Positions 32,622 through 42,673 of a DNA stretch of 64,000 nucleotides are shown here, one piece after another. Origin of the DNA: Bacillota bacterium (lineage in GTDB: Bacteria; Bacillota; UBA4882; UBA10575); NCBI GenBank assembly GCA_012837715.1, contig DUQR01000033.1, forward strand, positions 62,001-126,000, in the 5' to 3' direction. A program made the position numbers and the translations under genes. Position 1 is the stretch's first letter. Every line of letters begins with the position of its first letter. The notes beneath the pieces were generated by a model. The model ran no database searches, was not told the origin of the DNA, and worked only from the letters and a program-made list of their open reading frames with translations.

Positions 32622-33300
32622 GCCTTCACTCCTTTTAACCCTCCGTTTACAACTGTTTAACCCCAATGTAAACCCCTCAAACAAGTATTCGCCAAATTAT
32701 GGTCTGATCCTTCCCTCCCCAGTAAAAAGAGGGAAAGAAGGATGGGCTCATGGTGTTACAAAGCTGCCGGTTCTCCCTTAAGTCCTTGCCTACGGACTTC
32801 AGTTTACCGCGCTTGACCCGCTGTGAAAATTCTTGGCAAGAAGCAGGAGACACCGACGAGAAAACCAATGGCGATCCGGGTCCACCATGCGTTAAGGGTC
32901 CCTTGAAACATGATCAAAGATTAGATTTCCCGATGGTAACAACGACAATCATCCGGCGTTCCATCCTTTTTACCCCCTATCAATCTATAATTCACATGTA
33001 TTATAAAAAAAGGGCGGCTTCTTTAGAATCAAGATATTTTTATTATCCTTTAATATTTTTAAAACCAAAGGTTAACCTATAGCAAACGAAACTGTAATCT
33101 TCCGTAAAACAAGCAGCCGGAGGCAGTTTTTATGGTTTTACCGAACAGTCCCGGGTTTATGCCAGGTTTTTCGCCGCCAATGATTAGTCGATGACCGGCT
33201 GGTCCTGGGGGGGAAAACACCAGGCCACATCAAACCTGACCGATCAAGTGGAACTTGGCAATAAAAAAGAAGATTGGCGGTTGCTCCTGCGAAGGCAGGT

Positions 33301-33340
33301 GCAATAAAAAACGGGACGATCTCGTCCCGTTTTTTATTGC
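33301..33340. terminator. Near-perfect palindromic (probably bidirectional) terminator
   Basis: gcaataaaaaacgggacgat/ctcgtcccgttttttattgc. Confidence 0.8.
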
Positions 33341-33364
33341 CGCTTTCTATTTCTTCCCCATAGA

Positions 33365-34150
33365 TTATAGATCATCCACCGGTGGTTCATGTTCGACCCA
33401 GTTCCACTCGCTATCGACTAAAAACTGATTAGGCCAGTCGATTGCTTTCTCCTCCAAACCAACGAAAGAGAGAACCGCACCACATAAAAGTTCCACCAGT
33501 TCCTGGTTGGGTGCATTCAGCAGCCGGTCCAGAGTTTCTTCAAAGTTCCGCGGTTTCAACGTTGCTTGCGCCACCACCCGTAAAAGCCATTTATGGTAGG
33601 GGTATAACATCCGGTTCTCATTCAAAACCAATCGACAGGAAAAGAGCACTATTTTTTGGATGGACAAATGCAATAAGTACCGGTTTTCTTTTTCCACCGC
33701 CTGATTAAAATACCATTTCCAAGCCAGCAGTTGAGCGGCAAACCTTTGCCTTCTGCTCTTTTGCTCCGCGATCGGGAAGCGGGTTATCTCCGCCAAGAGC
33801 TTGTCCAAGTCAGCATAGCGAGAGAAGAGAATCTTATTATCCTGGTAAGCATAACGAGCCGGATCGCTCCCCCGGGCCGCGACCAACCGCAAGACCTCAA
33901 TACTGACCACTTTACAATCAATATACCCGCCCGGGTAAGCACAAAGATCCCGTAGGCTGAAGGCTAATTGCTGCTCGCTTTGGCGTTTTTGGTATTCAGC
34001 CTCTTCCACAACTAGAAGCAGATCAATATCGGCATTGGGGCCGGCAAAACCATGGGCAAGCGAACCGCCGAGCAGGATAGCTATAAGAGCCGGATCCTCT
34101 TTATAGCGAGCAATAAACTGATCGATGGCGGCTTGATGATGCTTTTCCAT
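33365..34150 (-). CDS. Nucleotidyltransferase-fold protein (aminoglycoside/MNT-like)
   Basis: AILLGGSLAHGFAGPNADIDLLLVVEE (GGS...DxD motif) with helical C-terminal region. Confidence 0.8.
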   Translation of the reverse strand: MEKHHQAAIDQFIARYKEDPALIAILLGGSLAHGFAGPNADIDLLLVVEEAEYQKRQSEQQLAFSLRDLCAYPGGYIDCKVVSIEVLRLVAARGSDPARYAYQDNKILFSRYADLDKLLAEITRFPIAEQKSRRQRFAAQLLAWKWYFNQAVEKENRYLLHLSIQKIVLFSCRLVLNENRMLYPYHKWLLRVVAQATLKPRNFEETLDRLLNAPNQELVELLCGAVLSFVGLEEKAIDWPNQFLVDSEWNWVEHEPPVDDL

Positions 34151-34516
34151 GAGAACACTCCTTTAACCTTTACAAGTCCTCTTTTGCCTATTCTCCATCT
34201 TCCTGACTTTTCCTTTACTCAGAAAATAGCTCTAGTTATTCGCCCGGCTTTAATTTTTCATCACTGGACACAAGCTGGCGAAAGCAGACGTGAGTCCGAC
34301 AAAAATATTCTCCGCCACACTTGGATTTAGTAATAAATTTTATTTCTGGAATTTATGACCATCCCCCCCAACTGGCGGGAGTGATGGGGAGAGGTGCTCT
34401 CAACACCGGAGGGGAAAGGAACACTCGATAGGAAAGAGGCTCCCCTTTGGGCAACCTCTTTCAATTTGCTGTGTTAAGTTGTAAGTTATGCTTCTCATGG
34501 ACCTCCAAACCACTCA

Positions 34517-36871
34517 CTACCGCTCCAGCTCCACCACGGTCACACCCATCCCGCCTTCGTTGGTCTCGCCCCAGCGGTACTTACGGACCCGGGGATGCTT
34601 TTTGACGTAGTCTTTGATCGCCGCCCGAAGGGCGCCGGTGCCCTTACCATGAATCAGGCGGACCCAAGGTAAACCGGCAAGGATTGCTTCATCCAGATAT
34701 TTATCGGTCACTTGTAAAGCTTCTTCCACGGTCATCCCCCGGAGATCAAGCTCAGGGCTGATGGTCTTGGCCTTCTGCTGCGCCAAGGCGCCCATCTTGA
34801 TTGTTCCCGGCGCCGCCGGTTGTTTCTTCTCCTCCACCAAGGGCGTTAGTTTCCCCCGTTCCACCCAGAGTCGGACCGCGCCGGCCTGGACCAAAGCATT
34901 CTCCGGATTAAGGTCGAGAATAACCCCTTCCTGTCCGAAACCGGCCAGTTTTACTTTCATCCCTACTTCCAGTTCTCCCTGGTATTCCCCAGCCCCGGGG
35001 AGTAAAGGCTCGGTTAAGGCCTCCAATTGTTCCTCCATCGCGGCCCGGGCTTGATTGGCCAACTTAATGCGGGCCGACCCATCAGCAGCCTCCTGTAAAC
35101 TCCGGAGCAGATTTTCCATCTCCCGCCGGGTCTCGCGCACTAAGGCACGGGCTTCCTCCCGCGCTTCCTTTAACAGTTCATTCCTTTTTGCTTTCAGTTG
35201 CGCCAGTTCAGCCTTTAGTTCCTGTTCTTCCCGCTGCACTCTGAGCCGGAGAACGGAAGCATCCCGCCGTTCCTCTTCCAGCATCTGCCGTTCTTTCATG
35301 ATCTCGCCAATCAAGTCTTCCACCCGGCGCTCCCCGGGTGAAAGTAGCGCTCGGGCCCGTTCAATAATGGCCGGATCCAGACCTAAGCGGGAAGCCACGG
35401 CAAAGGCATTGCTCCGTCCGGGCAAGCCGATCAATAAACGGTAAGTGGGGGCCAGGGTCTGGGGGTCAAATTCAACCGACGCATTCTGCACCCCTTGGGT
35501 ATTATAAGCAAAAACCTTTAAATCCCCGTAGTGGGTGGTGGCAATGGTCCTGACCCCCCGCCGGTGGAACTCCTCCAGCAAGGCAATGGCCAGGGTCGCG
35601 CCTTCCGCCGGGTCGGTTCCGGCTCCCAATTCGTCCAGAAGAACCAGGCTGGCGCCACTTTGAACTTCCTTTAAGATGGAAATAATATTCGTCATATGGG
35701 AAGAGAAAGTACTCAGACTCTGCTCGATACTTTGTTCGTCACCAATATCGCAATAGATCCCGGTAAAGACGCCCACTTCCGAACCGGATGCGGCCGGAAT
35801 ATGGAGACCGGACTGGGCCATCAACGTCAATAAACCGGCCGTTTTCAGGCTGACGGTTTTCCCCCCGGTGTTGGGACCAGTGATGACAAGGGTCTGAAAA
35901 CTCCGCCCCAACTCCAGATCGATGGGGACCACGTCACCTTCGAGCAAGGGATGGCGGGCGGCCAACAGCCGGAGATAAGCCTGGTCATTAATGACCGGTT
36001 CGGTCCCACCCAAGGCCAGACTGTAACGGGCTTTGGCAAAGGCCAGGTCCAAACGGGCCAGAATCTCTAGATTAACCAAGGCCGGAGCGGCCTCTGCACC
36101 CACCAGCACGCTTAAGGCGGCCAGAATCCGCGCCACTTCCTTTTCTTCTTCCGCCTCCACCTGACGTAACTGGTTATTAATTTCCACAATCGCCATCGGT
36201 TCAATAAACAAAGTCGCCCCGCTAGCCGACTGGTCATGCACAATCCCCGGGAGGACTTGCCGATATTCCTGTTTCACCGGAATCACATAACGGCCGTTGC
36301 GAAGGGTAACCAAGGATTCCTGAAGGTATTTCCGGGTTTCACTCCCGTGGACAATCGCCTCCAGTTTATCGCGGACCCGGTTCTGAAAAGTACGAATCTG
36401 GGACCGTAGCCGGTACAACTGAGGAGTAGCATTATCCTTCACCCGCCCCTCCGGCTCGATCGCCCGCTCGATCTCCGCTTCCAGCGTTGGAAAAACCGTC
36501 AGTCCGGCGGCTAAAGCCGCCAGGGTGGGCGCAGTTTCTCCTTGCTCAGCACGAAAAAACTCCCGGAATAAACGGGCGGCGCGGCAGGTTTCCCCTACCG
36601 CCGCCAGTTCTTCCGGGGATAAGACCCCGCCAAGGCCGGCCTTTTTCAACGCCGCCCGGAGGTCGTGGATGCCACCAAGGGGAATCCGTTCCCCGCTTTG
36701 GGTTAAGCGACAGGCTTCGGTCGTCTCCGCCTGTGCTTCTTTAATCGCTGGGGAGGTCAACGCCGGCCGAAGTGTGAGGGCTAGTTCTTTACCCAATTGG
36801 CTACTGGCGTAAGTGGATAACCGGGACAAGATTTTATCAAATTCCAAGACCCGAAAGGTCTTCTCGTTCAC
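34517..36871 (-). CDS. mutS2: Endonuclease MutS2
   Basis: VITGPNTGGKTVSLKTAGLLTLMAQSGLHIPA...LVLLDELGAGTDPAEGATLAIALLEEF; C-terminal Smr domain ELDLRGMTVEEALQ...VRLIHGKGTGALR. Confidence 0.97.
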   Translation of the reverse strand: MNEKTFRVLEFDKILSRLSTYASSQLGKELALTLRPALTSPAIKEAQAETTEACRLTQSGERIPLGGIHDLRAALKKAGLGGVLSPEELAAVGETCRAARLFREFFRAEQGETAPTLAALAAGLTVFPTLEAEIERAIEPEGRVKDNATPQLYRLRSQIRTFQNRVRDKLEAIVHGSETRKYLQESLVTLRNGRYVIPVKQEYRQVLPGIVHDQSASGATLFIEPMAIVEINNQLRQVEAEEEKEVARILAALSVLVGAEAAPALVNLEILARLDLAFAKARYSLALGGTEPVINDQAYLRLLAARHPLLEGDVVPIDLELGRSFQTLVITGPNTGGKTVSLKTAGLLTLMAQSGLHIPAASGSEVGVFTGIYCDIGDEQSIEQSLSTFSSHMTNIISILKEVQSGASLVLLDELGAGTDPAEGATLAIALLEEFHRRGVRTIATTHYGDLKVFAYNTQGVQNASVEFDPQTLAPTYRLLIGLPGRSNAFAVASRLGLDPAIIERARALLSPGERRVEDLIGEIMKERQMLEEERRDASVLRLRVQREEQELKAELAQLKAKRNELLKEAREEARALVRETRREMENLLRSLQEAADGSARIKLANQARAAMEEQLEALTEPLLPGAGEYQGELEVGMKVKLAGFGQEGVILDLNPENALVQAGAVRLWVERGKLTPLVEEKKQPAAPGTIKMGALAQQKAKTISPELDLRGMTVEEALQVTDKYLDEAILAGLPWVRLIHGKGTGALRAAIKDYVKKHPRVRKYRWGETNEGGMGVTVVELER

Positions 36872-36951
36872 AGGATCGCCTCCTTGATCCTTTGATTGCT
36901 AATGATTAATTTAATCAGCATTTACCCAGCCGTGGCCAAATGGTGTTCTCT

Positions 36952-36976
36952 GCATGACGTGAATTTCTTGGCATAG
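36952..36976. repeat. Dispersed intergenic repeat, copy 1
   Basis: gcatgacgtgaatttcttggcatag; nearly identical to 63161-63185. Confidence 0.6.
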
Positions 36977-37040
36977 TAACCTTCGCGAAGTGGAGGTTGA
37001 AAGCGGGCCACGCGACAGGGAGGTCGCGAGCCGCTTTTAC

Positions 37041-39413
37041 TTACCCCACTTCTTCCTGGGTCGCTGGAACCGCCAGGGCTTCCTTCAGCACCTCATCCAT
37101 CGTATCCACAAGGACAAAACGGAGTTTCCGGGCCACCTGCGCCGGTATTTCTTCCATCTCTTTCTGGTTTTCTTTCGGAATAATAACCGTTTTGATCCCG
37201 GCCCGGTGCGCCGCGAGCACTTTTTCCTTCAACCCGCCGATGGGTAAGACGTGACCGCGTAAGGTAATCTCACCGGTCATCGCCACCTCGCTCCGGACCG
37301 GTGTCCCGGAAAGGGCGGAGACCACCGCGGTCGCCATGGTAATCCCGGCGGAAGGACCGTCTTTCGGAATCGCTCCTTCCGGCACGTGAATATGGAGATC
37401 GGTATTTTCATGAAAATCCTCGGGGATCCCAAAAGCGGCCGCTCGGGACCGGATATAACTCACCGCGGCTTGGGCGGACTCGCGCATCACTTCACCTAGC
37501 TTCCCGGTGAGCAGCAATTGGCCTTTGCCTTTCACTGCGGAGACCTCAATCGTTAAGATCTCCCCACCGACTTCCGTCCAAGCCAACCCGGTCGCGACCC
37601 CAACCCGGTCATCTTCCTCTTTGACTTCATAACGGAATTTGGGAATACCTAAATATTTGTGGAGGTTTTGTTTGCTGACCCGAACTGCCGTCACTTGGTT
37701 ACTCACCAACTGACGGGCGGTTTTCCGGCAAATAGCGGCCAGTTCCCGTTCAAGGTTCCGCACCCCTGACTCCCGGGTATAGGACCGGATCACCTCTGCC
37801 AAAACCGTATCGGTCAAGACAAGCTGTTCATCTTCTAAACCATGTTCTTTCCGTTGTTTGGGGAGCAGGTGTTTCTTGGCAATCTCCACCTTCTCCTCTT
37901 CGGTATAACCGGCAATCTGAATAATCTCCATCCGGTCCAGTAACGGCCGGGGGATGTTATACGTGGTATTAGCCGTAGTGACGAAAAAGACCTGCGATAG
38001 ATCGAAATTGACCTCCAAGTAATGGTCGCCAAAGGCGTTGTTCTGTTCCGGATCGAGCACCTCGAGCAGGGCGGCCGATGGGTCGCCCCGGAAATCCATG
38101 GTCATTTTATCGATCTCGTCCAGGAGAAAGACGGGGTTTTTCGATCCGACCTGACGCATCAACTGTATAATCTTCCCAGGTAATGCGCCGACATAGGTCC
38201 GGCGGTGCCCGCGGATCTCGGCTTCATCCCTGACCCCGCCCAGGGAAAAGCGGACAAATTTCCGGTCCATCGCTCGCGCAATCGAACGGGCTAACGAGGT
38301 TTTGCCAACTCCTGGCGGTCCGACCAGACAAAGAATGGGCCCTTTTAAGTTCTTGGTCAACTTCCGGACGGCTAGAAATTCCAAGATCCGTTCTTTTACT
38401 TTATCCAAGCCATAATGGTCCTCATTCAGGATGGCTTCGGCTTTTTCCAGGTCAAGATGGTCTTCGGTATAGATATTCCAAGGTAAAGCCAATAACCAAT
38501 CCAGATAATTCCGGATTACCGCGGCTTCCGCCACCATCGGCGGCATTTTTTCTAAACGATCAATCTCCTTCAGCGCTTTTTGACGCACTTCTTCCGGAAG
38601 TTCCTGCTCTTCCACTCTGGCCCTAAGCTCATCGGTCTCCGCCAACCGCTCATCCTTTTCCCCTAATTCTTTCTGGATGGCCTTCATCTGTTCGCGGAGA
38701 TAGTATTCCTTCTGGGTCTTCTCCATCTGTTTCCTGACCCGTAGGTGAATTTTTCTTTCCATCTCGATAATTTCTAACTCATTCACCAAAATGGCATAGA
38801 GTTTTTCCAGACGTTGACCGGGTGTGATCGCTTCCAACAAGGCTTGCTTATCTTCCACTTTCAAGTTGAGGTGCGAGGCGATGACATCGGCCAACCGGCC
38901 CGGTTCCTCAATACTGGAAACGGAAGCCAACACATCGGGCTGTATGCGTTTACTATTCTTGATGTACTGTTCAAACTGGAAGCAGGTCGAACGCATTAAA
39001 GCTTGTAATTCCGGGGTTTTGTGCGTTGACTCTTCCACTTTTTCGACGACGACCCGGTAGTGGGGATCCCGTTGGAGAAAGGATTTCACTTTCACCCGAC
39101 TCAACCCCTCCACCAACACCCGGAGCGTACCGTCGGGGAGTTTCAAAAGCTGTTTGACTTCGGCCAAAGTCCCTAATCTATAGATATCCTGTGGTTCCGG
39201 TTCATCGGTCTTGGCCTGGTGCTGGGCAGCGAGGACAATCATCCGGTTATTCACCATCGCTTCTTCTAACGCACTGACTGATTTCTCCCGCCCCACATCT
39301 AAATGGATAATGACGTAGGGAAAGACAATAACCCCGCGTAGGGGGAGGAGCGGAAGTTCAAGTTGATCCTCTTCATGATTGGGTTTTCTCCAATTAAATG
39401 TAGCAGCCGCCAT
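37041..39413 (-). CDS. lon: ATP-dependent Lon protease
   Basis: [74 protein letters not shown] catalytic Ser; start at MAAATFNW. Confidence 0.97.
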   Translation of the reverse strand: MAAATFNWRKPNHEEDQLELPLLPLRGVIVFPYVIIHLDVGREKSVSALEEAMVNNRMIVLAAQHQAKTDEPEPQDIYRLGTLAEVKQLLKLPDGTLRVLVEGLSRVKVKSFLQRDPHYRVVVEKVEESTHKTPELQALMRSTCFQFEQYIKNSKRIQPDVLASVSSIEEPGRLADVIASHLNLKVEDKQALLEAITPGQRLEKLYAILVNELEIIEMERKIHLRVRKQMEKTQKEYYLREQMKAIQKELGEKDERLAETDELRARVEEQELPEEVRQKALKEIDRLEKMPPMVAEAAVIRNYLDWLLALPWNIYTEDHLDLEKAEAILNEDHYGLDKVKERILEFLAVRKLTKNLKGPILCLVGPPGVGKTSLARSIARAMDRKFVRFSLGGVRDEAEIRGHRRTYVGALPGKIIQLMRQVGSKNPVFLLDEIDKMTMDFRGDPSAALLEVLDPEQNNAFGDHYLEVNFDLSQVFFVTTANTTYNIPRPLLDRMEIIQIAGYTEEEKVEIAKKHLLPKQRKEHGLEDEQLVLTDTVLAEVIRSYTRESGVRNLERELAAICRKTARQLVSNQVTAVRVSKQNLHKYLGIPKFRYEVKEEDDRVGVATGLAWTEVGGEILTIEVSAVKGKGQLLLTGKLGEVMRESAQAAVSYIRSRAAAFGIPEDFHENTDLHIHVPEGAIPKDGPSAGITMATAVVSALSGTPVRSEVAMTGEITLRGHVLPIGGLKEKVLAAHRAGIKTVIIPKENQKEMEEIPAQVARKLRFVLVDTMDEVLKEALAVPATQEEVG

Positions 39414-39710
39414 GGCTACCCACCTCCAAATTAATCCTGTTCCCTTCAAGTAAACAGAAAAAGTATATATAAACTGCCTATTTCGATAATTAGCTGGAGT
39501 TTACCTTCCGTTGTTTTTTGGTGAACGCTACGGATGTTGGGAGATTTTGAATATTTCGCCACCGGATCTTCGGTGCGGGCTTTGTGCAATGACTTTGACA
39601 TTCTCCTGGTAAATACCTTCTAAAATTGCGGTTAAATCTGGGTGGGGGCAGGATTACCCGAAGCTTAAAGAGAATTGTTTGCTATAATCCTTTAACTGGA
39701 GGTGAGCAGC

Positions 39711-42389
39711 TTGAAGAAAAAAATAGGCCTCCTTCTTCTCCTCCTGGGTGTAGTCGGATTGGCGCTCGTCTTTTTCTTCTCCCACCAACTTGTTTCTTGG
39801 TTGTGGTACCGGAGCCTCAATGCCTTAAAACTGTTTTGGCTTCCCCTCCTTACGAAACTGGGGATTCGCTTAGGTTTGGGGGTTTTCTGTTTTGGCTTTC
39901 TTTTCCTTAATCTACGCCAAACCAAAAAGGCCTTCTTTGAATTGGATACGGAGGTGAAAATCACCCCCCGGCAACATCTCTTCCTAAGTTTAATCACCGC
40001 CTTTGTGCTAACCATCTTTTTGTTGCCCGGCGCGGCGCCGGACTGGACCATGATCCTGCAGTACCTAAACCGGACCGCCTTCGGGGTAAAAGACCCCATT
40101 TTCCATCTGGACCTCAGTTTTTATCTTTTTGCCTATCCTTTGTACCAGAAACTAATCGCCACTTTCCTGGGTTTAATCATTCTCGCCCTCCTCAGTGTGA
40201 CTCTTTATTACGTCATCGCTCAGGCTTACTGGTACCAAGATAAAAAATTCCAGCTCTGGGCCAGAGCCCGGATCCATCTGATAATTTTAGCGGTTCTGTT
40301 TTTCCTGTTAAAAGCGGGGGATTATTATCTGAGCCGAACGGGCTTACTGTTTGCCGAGAAACCTTTATTGACCGGTGTAGATTTTACCACCCATCATGTA
40401 CGTATTCTGGGCTACAATGTGATGGCCGTGATTGCACTCATCACCGCCCTCTTGTTACTGAGTACCTTTTTTAATAAAAAACCCCGCCGGTTGATCTTAG
40501 TCGGTCTAGGTTTATGGTTCGGTTCTTTACTCTTATTTACAGTGGTCCTTCCCCCGCTGGTTGAATCGGTCGTCGTCAAACCGAACCAGTTTATTATGGA
40601 AGAACCCTATCTTGAACACCATATCAAGTACACCCGGTTGGGTTTTGGGTTGGACCGGATCAAAACCCAGCCTTATAATTTGGATGCCGCAGCCGATCTG
40701 GCCGACCTTCATCCCGACCACCCGTCCCTGGCTAATTTACGGATCTGGGATTGGCGTCCGCTCCTCCCGGCCTATAATCAACTGCAGTCCTTCCGTTCCT
40801 ACTATACTTTCTACGATATTGATCTGGACCGTTATGAAACTCCTCAGGGACAAAAACAAGTCATGATTGCTGCCCGGGAACTGGATCCGGAAAAAATCGA
40901 CCAAAACTGGTTAAATCGCCATTTGAATTATACTCACGGATACGGACTGGCGATGAACGCGGTCAATCAGGCCAACAACGTCGGCCAGCCCCTTTTCATC
41001 GTCAAAGATCTCCCCCCGGTCCTCGACCCGTCCCTGCAGGGGGTAGAGTTAACCCACCCCCAGATTTACTTTGGGGAAGCCCCCGATTCCTACATTATTG
41101 TACGGACAAGGGAAAAAGAGTTTGATTATCCCGCCTCGGCCGGCGAGAATGTAACCACCGTTTATGAGGGGCGGGACGGGATCTCCCTCCGGCGCTGGCT
41201 GACCCGGATCCTAATGGCTTTAGAGCTTCGCGACCGGAACTTAATTCTTTCCGGTTATATCCAACCGGAGAGTAAAATCCTTTTATATCGTAACATTAAA
41301 GAACGGATTACTCGCTTAGCGCCCTTTTTGATCTTGGATGATGATCCCTATCTGGTGGCAGCGGAGAACCGGCTCTTCTGGATGGTTGATGCCTACACTG
41401 CTTCCCGGTACTTCCCCTACGCCCGTAAGCATCAAAACGGCTATAATTATATTCGCAACTCCGTCAAGGTGGTGGTCGATGCCTACCACGGAACCGTTAA
41501 CTTTTATGTGGTGGACCCGACGGACCCGATCGCCCAAACCTGGCTGAAGATCTTTCCGGAAAAGTTTAAACCCTTTAGCCAGCTGCCGACCGCCTTGCAA
41601 CAACACATCCGGTATCCGGAAGCCCTTTTCATGGTCCAACAGGATATGCTCCTCAGTTACCACCTAACCGAGGCCAAAGCCTTTTATGAAAAGGAGGATT
41701 TCTGGAATCTACCAACCCAAATTTACGCCCGCAACGAAGAACGCATGGAGCCCTACTATGTGACTTTGGTTTTACCCGGGATGGAAAAGGAAGAATTTCT
41801 CCTGATGCGGCCTTTTACACCCCAGGGTAAACAGAATATGATCGCTTGGATGGTCGCCCGGTGCGATCCACCCCACTACGGAGAGTTAATCCTGTACCAA
41901 CTCCCGAAAGGGACCAATACCTACGGACCAATGCAGATCGAAGCCCGCATTGGCCAACACCCGGAGATTACTGAGTTAATCACCTTATGGGGCCAGAATC
42001 AATCCCAGTTAATCCGCGGTAACCTCCTGGTCATTCCCGTCCAAAACAACATGCTTTACGCCGAACCTTTCTATATCCAGTCGAACCAGGGCCAGATCCC
42101 CGAGTTTAAGAAGATCGTTCTGGTCTGGCAAGATCGGATCGCCATCGGCGACACGATTGAAGACGCCCTCCGTAAACTAAAGGGTGAAACGGAAATTGCC
42201 CCCGCTGAAACGAAGGAGCCCGCTGCGGAACCGGCTGCCGAACCAGCCCCGGCCGAAATCCCGGCCGGTGAGAGCCCGTCCCTTTCCGACGAGGCGGCCT
42301 TATTGGTGGAGCTGGAAGAGACCCTCCGGAAAGCTCTTGACCTTGTCGAAAAGATCAATCGGCTAGGAGACTACCCCTTACTTGAGTAG
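39711..42389 (+). CDS. UPF0182 family membrane protein
   Basis: Seven-TM N-terminus; NQFIMEEPYLEHHIKYTRLGFGLDRI, YTHGYGLAMNAVN, QIYFGEAPDSYIIV; TTG 39711 follows GGAGG (GTG 39702 also possible). Confidence 0.93.
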   Translation: MKKKIGLLLLLLGVVGLALVFFFSHQLVSWLWYRSLNALKLFWLPLLTKLGIRLGLGVFCFGFLFLNLRQTKKAFFELDTEVKITPRQHLFLSLITAFVLTIFLLPGAAPDWTMILQYLNRTAFGVKDPIFHLDLSFYLFAYPLYQKLIATFLGLIILALLSVTLYYVIAQAYWYQDKKFQLWARARIHLIILAVLFFLLKAGDYYLSRTGLLFAEKPLLTGVDFTTHHVRILGYNVMAVIALITALLLLSTFFNKKPRRLILVGLGLWFGSLLLFTVVLPPLVESVVVKPNQFIMEEPYLEHHIKYTRLGFGLDRIKTQPYNLDAAADLADLHPDHPSLANLRIWDWRPLLPAYNQLQSFRSYYTFYDIDLDRYETPQGQKQVMIAARELDPEKIDQNWLNRHLNYTHGYGLAMNAVNQANNVGQPLFIVKDLPPVLDPSLQGVELTHPQIYFGEAPDSYIIVRTREKEFDYPASAGENVTTVYEGRDGISLRRWLTRILMALELRDRNLILSGYIQPESKILLYRNIKERITRLAPFLILDDDPYLVAAENRLFWMVDAYTASRYFPYARKHQNGYNYIRNSVKVVVDAYHGTVNFYVVDPTDPIAQTWLKIFPEKFKPFSQLPTALQQHIRYPEALFMVQQDMLLSYHLTEAKAFYEKEDFWNLPTQIYARNEERMEPYYVTLVLPGMEKEEFLLMRPFTPQGKQNMIAWMVARCDPPHYGELILYQLPKGTNTYGPMQIEARIGQHPEITELITLWGQNQSQLIRGNLLVIPVQNNMLYAEPFYIQSNQGQIPEFKKIVLVWQDRIAIGDTIEDALRKLKGETEIAPAETKEPAAEPAAEPAPAEIPAGESPSLSDEAALLVELEETLRKALDLVEKINRLGDYPLLE

Positions 42390-42393
42390 CGAC

Positions 42394-42527
42394 CGCCCAC
42401 AGTACCATACCTACACCTTCCTTCCGCTCCCACCTCCCGGTGGACATCCTTGGTGTCAGATGTCCTTCCCGCGCTTAGGGCGGACTACGGACTTTCACCG
42501 ATTGGATTGCGCCCAAGCGGGACGTAC
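42394..42527 (-). other. Putative group II intron 5' (domain I) remnant
   Basis: Reverse strand GTACGTCCCGCTTGGGCGCAATCCAATCGGTGAAAGTCCGTAGTCCGCCC...AAGGATGTCCACCGGGAGGTGGGAGCGGAAGGAAG resembles intron 5' ends of the form GTGYGYCC..GGGYGCARTC..GGTGARAGTCC..GTGTCC..GAATCTGAAGGAAG; no RT/maturase ORF nearby. Confidence 0.5.
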
Positions 42528-42536
42528 CACGTAAAG

Positions 42537-42571
42537 AACCGAGGCTGTCTTTTGGGACAGCCTCGGTTTTC
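42537..42571. terminator. Rho-independent terminator hairpin
   Basis: accgaggctgtc ttttg ggacagcctcggtttt. Confidence 0.75.
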
Positions 42572-42673
42572 AAATCTTCTCTTCAAAGTATTGATAGAAT
42601 AGGACAATTTATCTATTCCATCCCTGCTTTTAAAGCCTCGCCCATGGCAACCTCGTCCTGGGGGGAGATTCCC

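Noticed and set aside
32640-32930. Possible c-di-GMP (GEMM) or other riboswitch upstream of the MCP
   Set aside because: Small hairpin (aagtcc..ggactt) present, but the conserved GEMM core and other riboswitch signatures I know are not there.
34432-34462. gaaagagg...cctctttc inverted repeat downstream of mutS2
   Set aside because: Possible terminator but poor T-tract and long loop; not confident enough to list.
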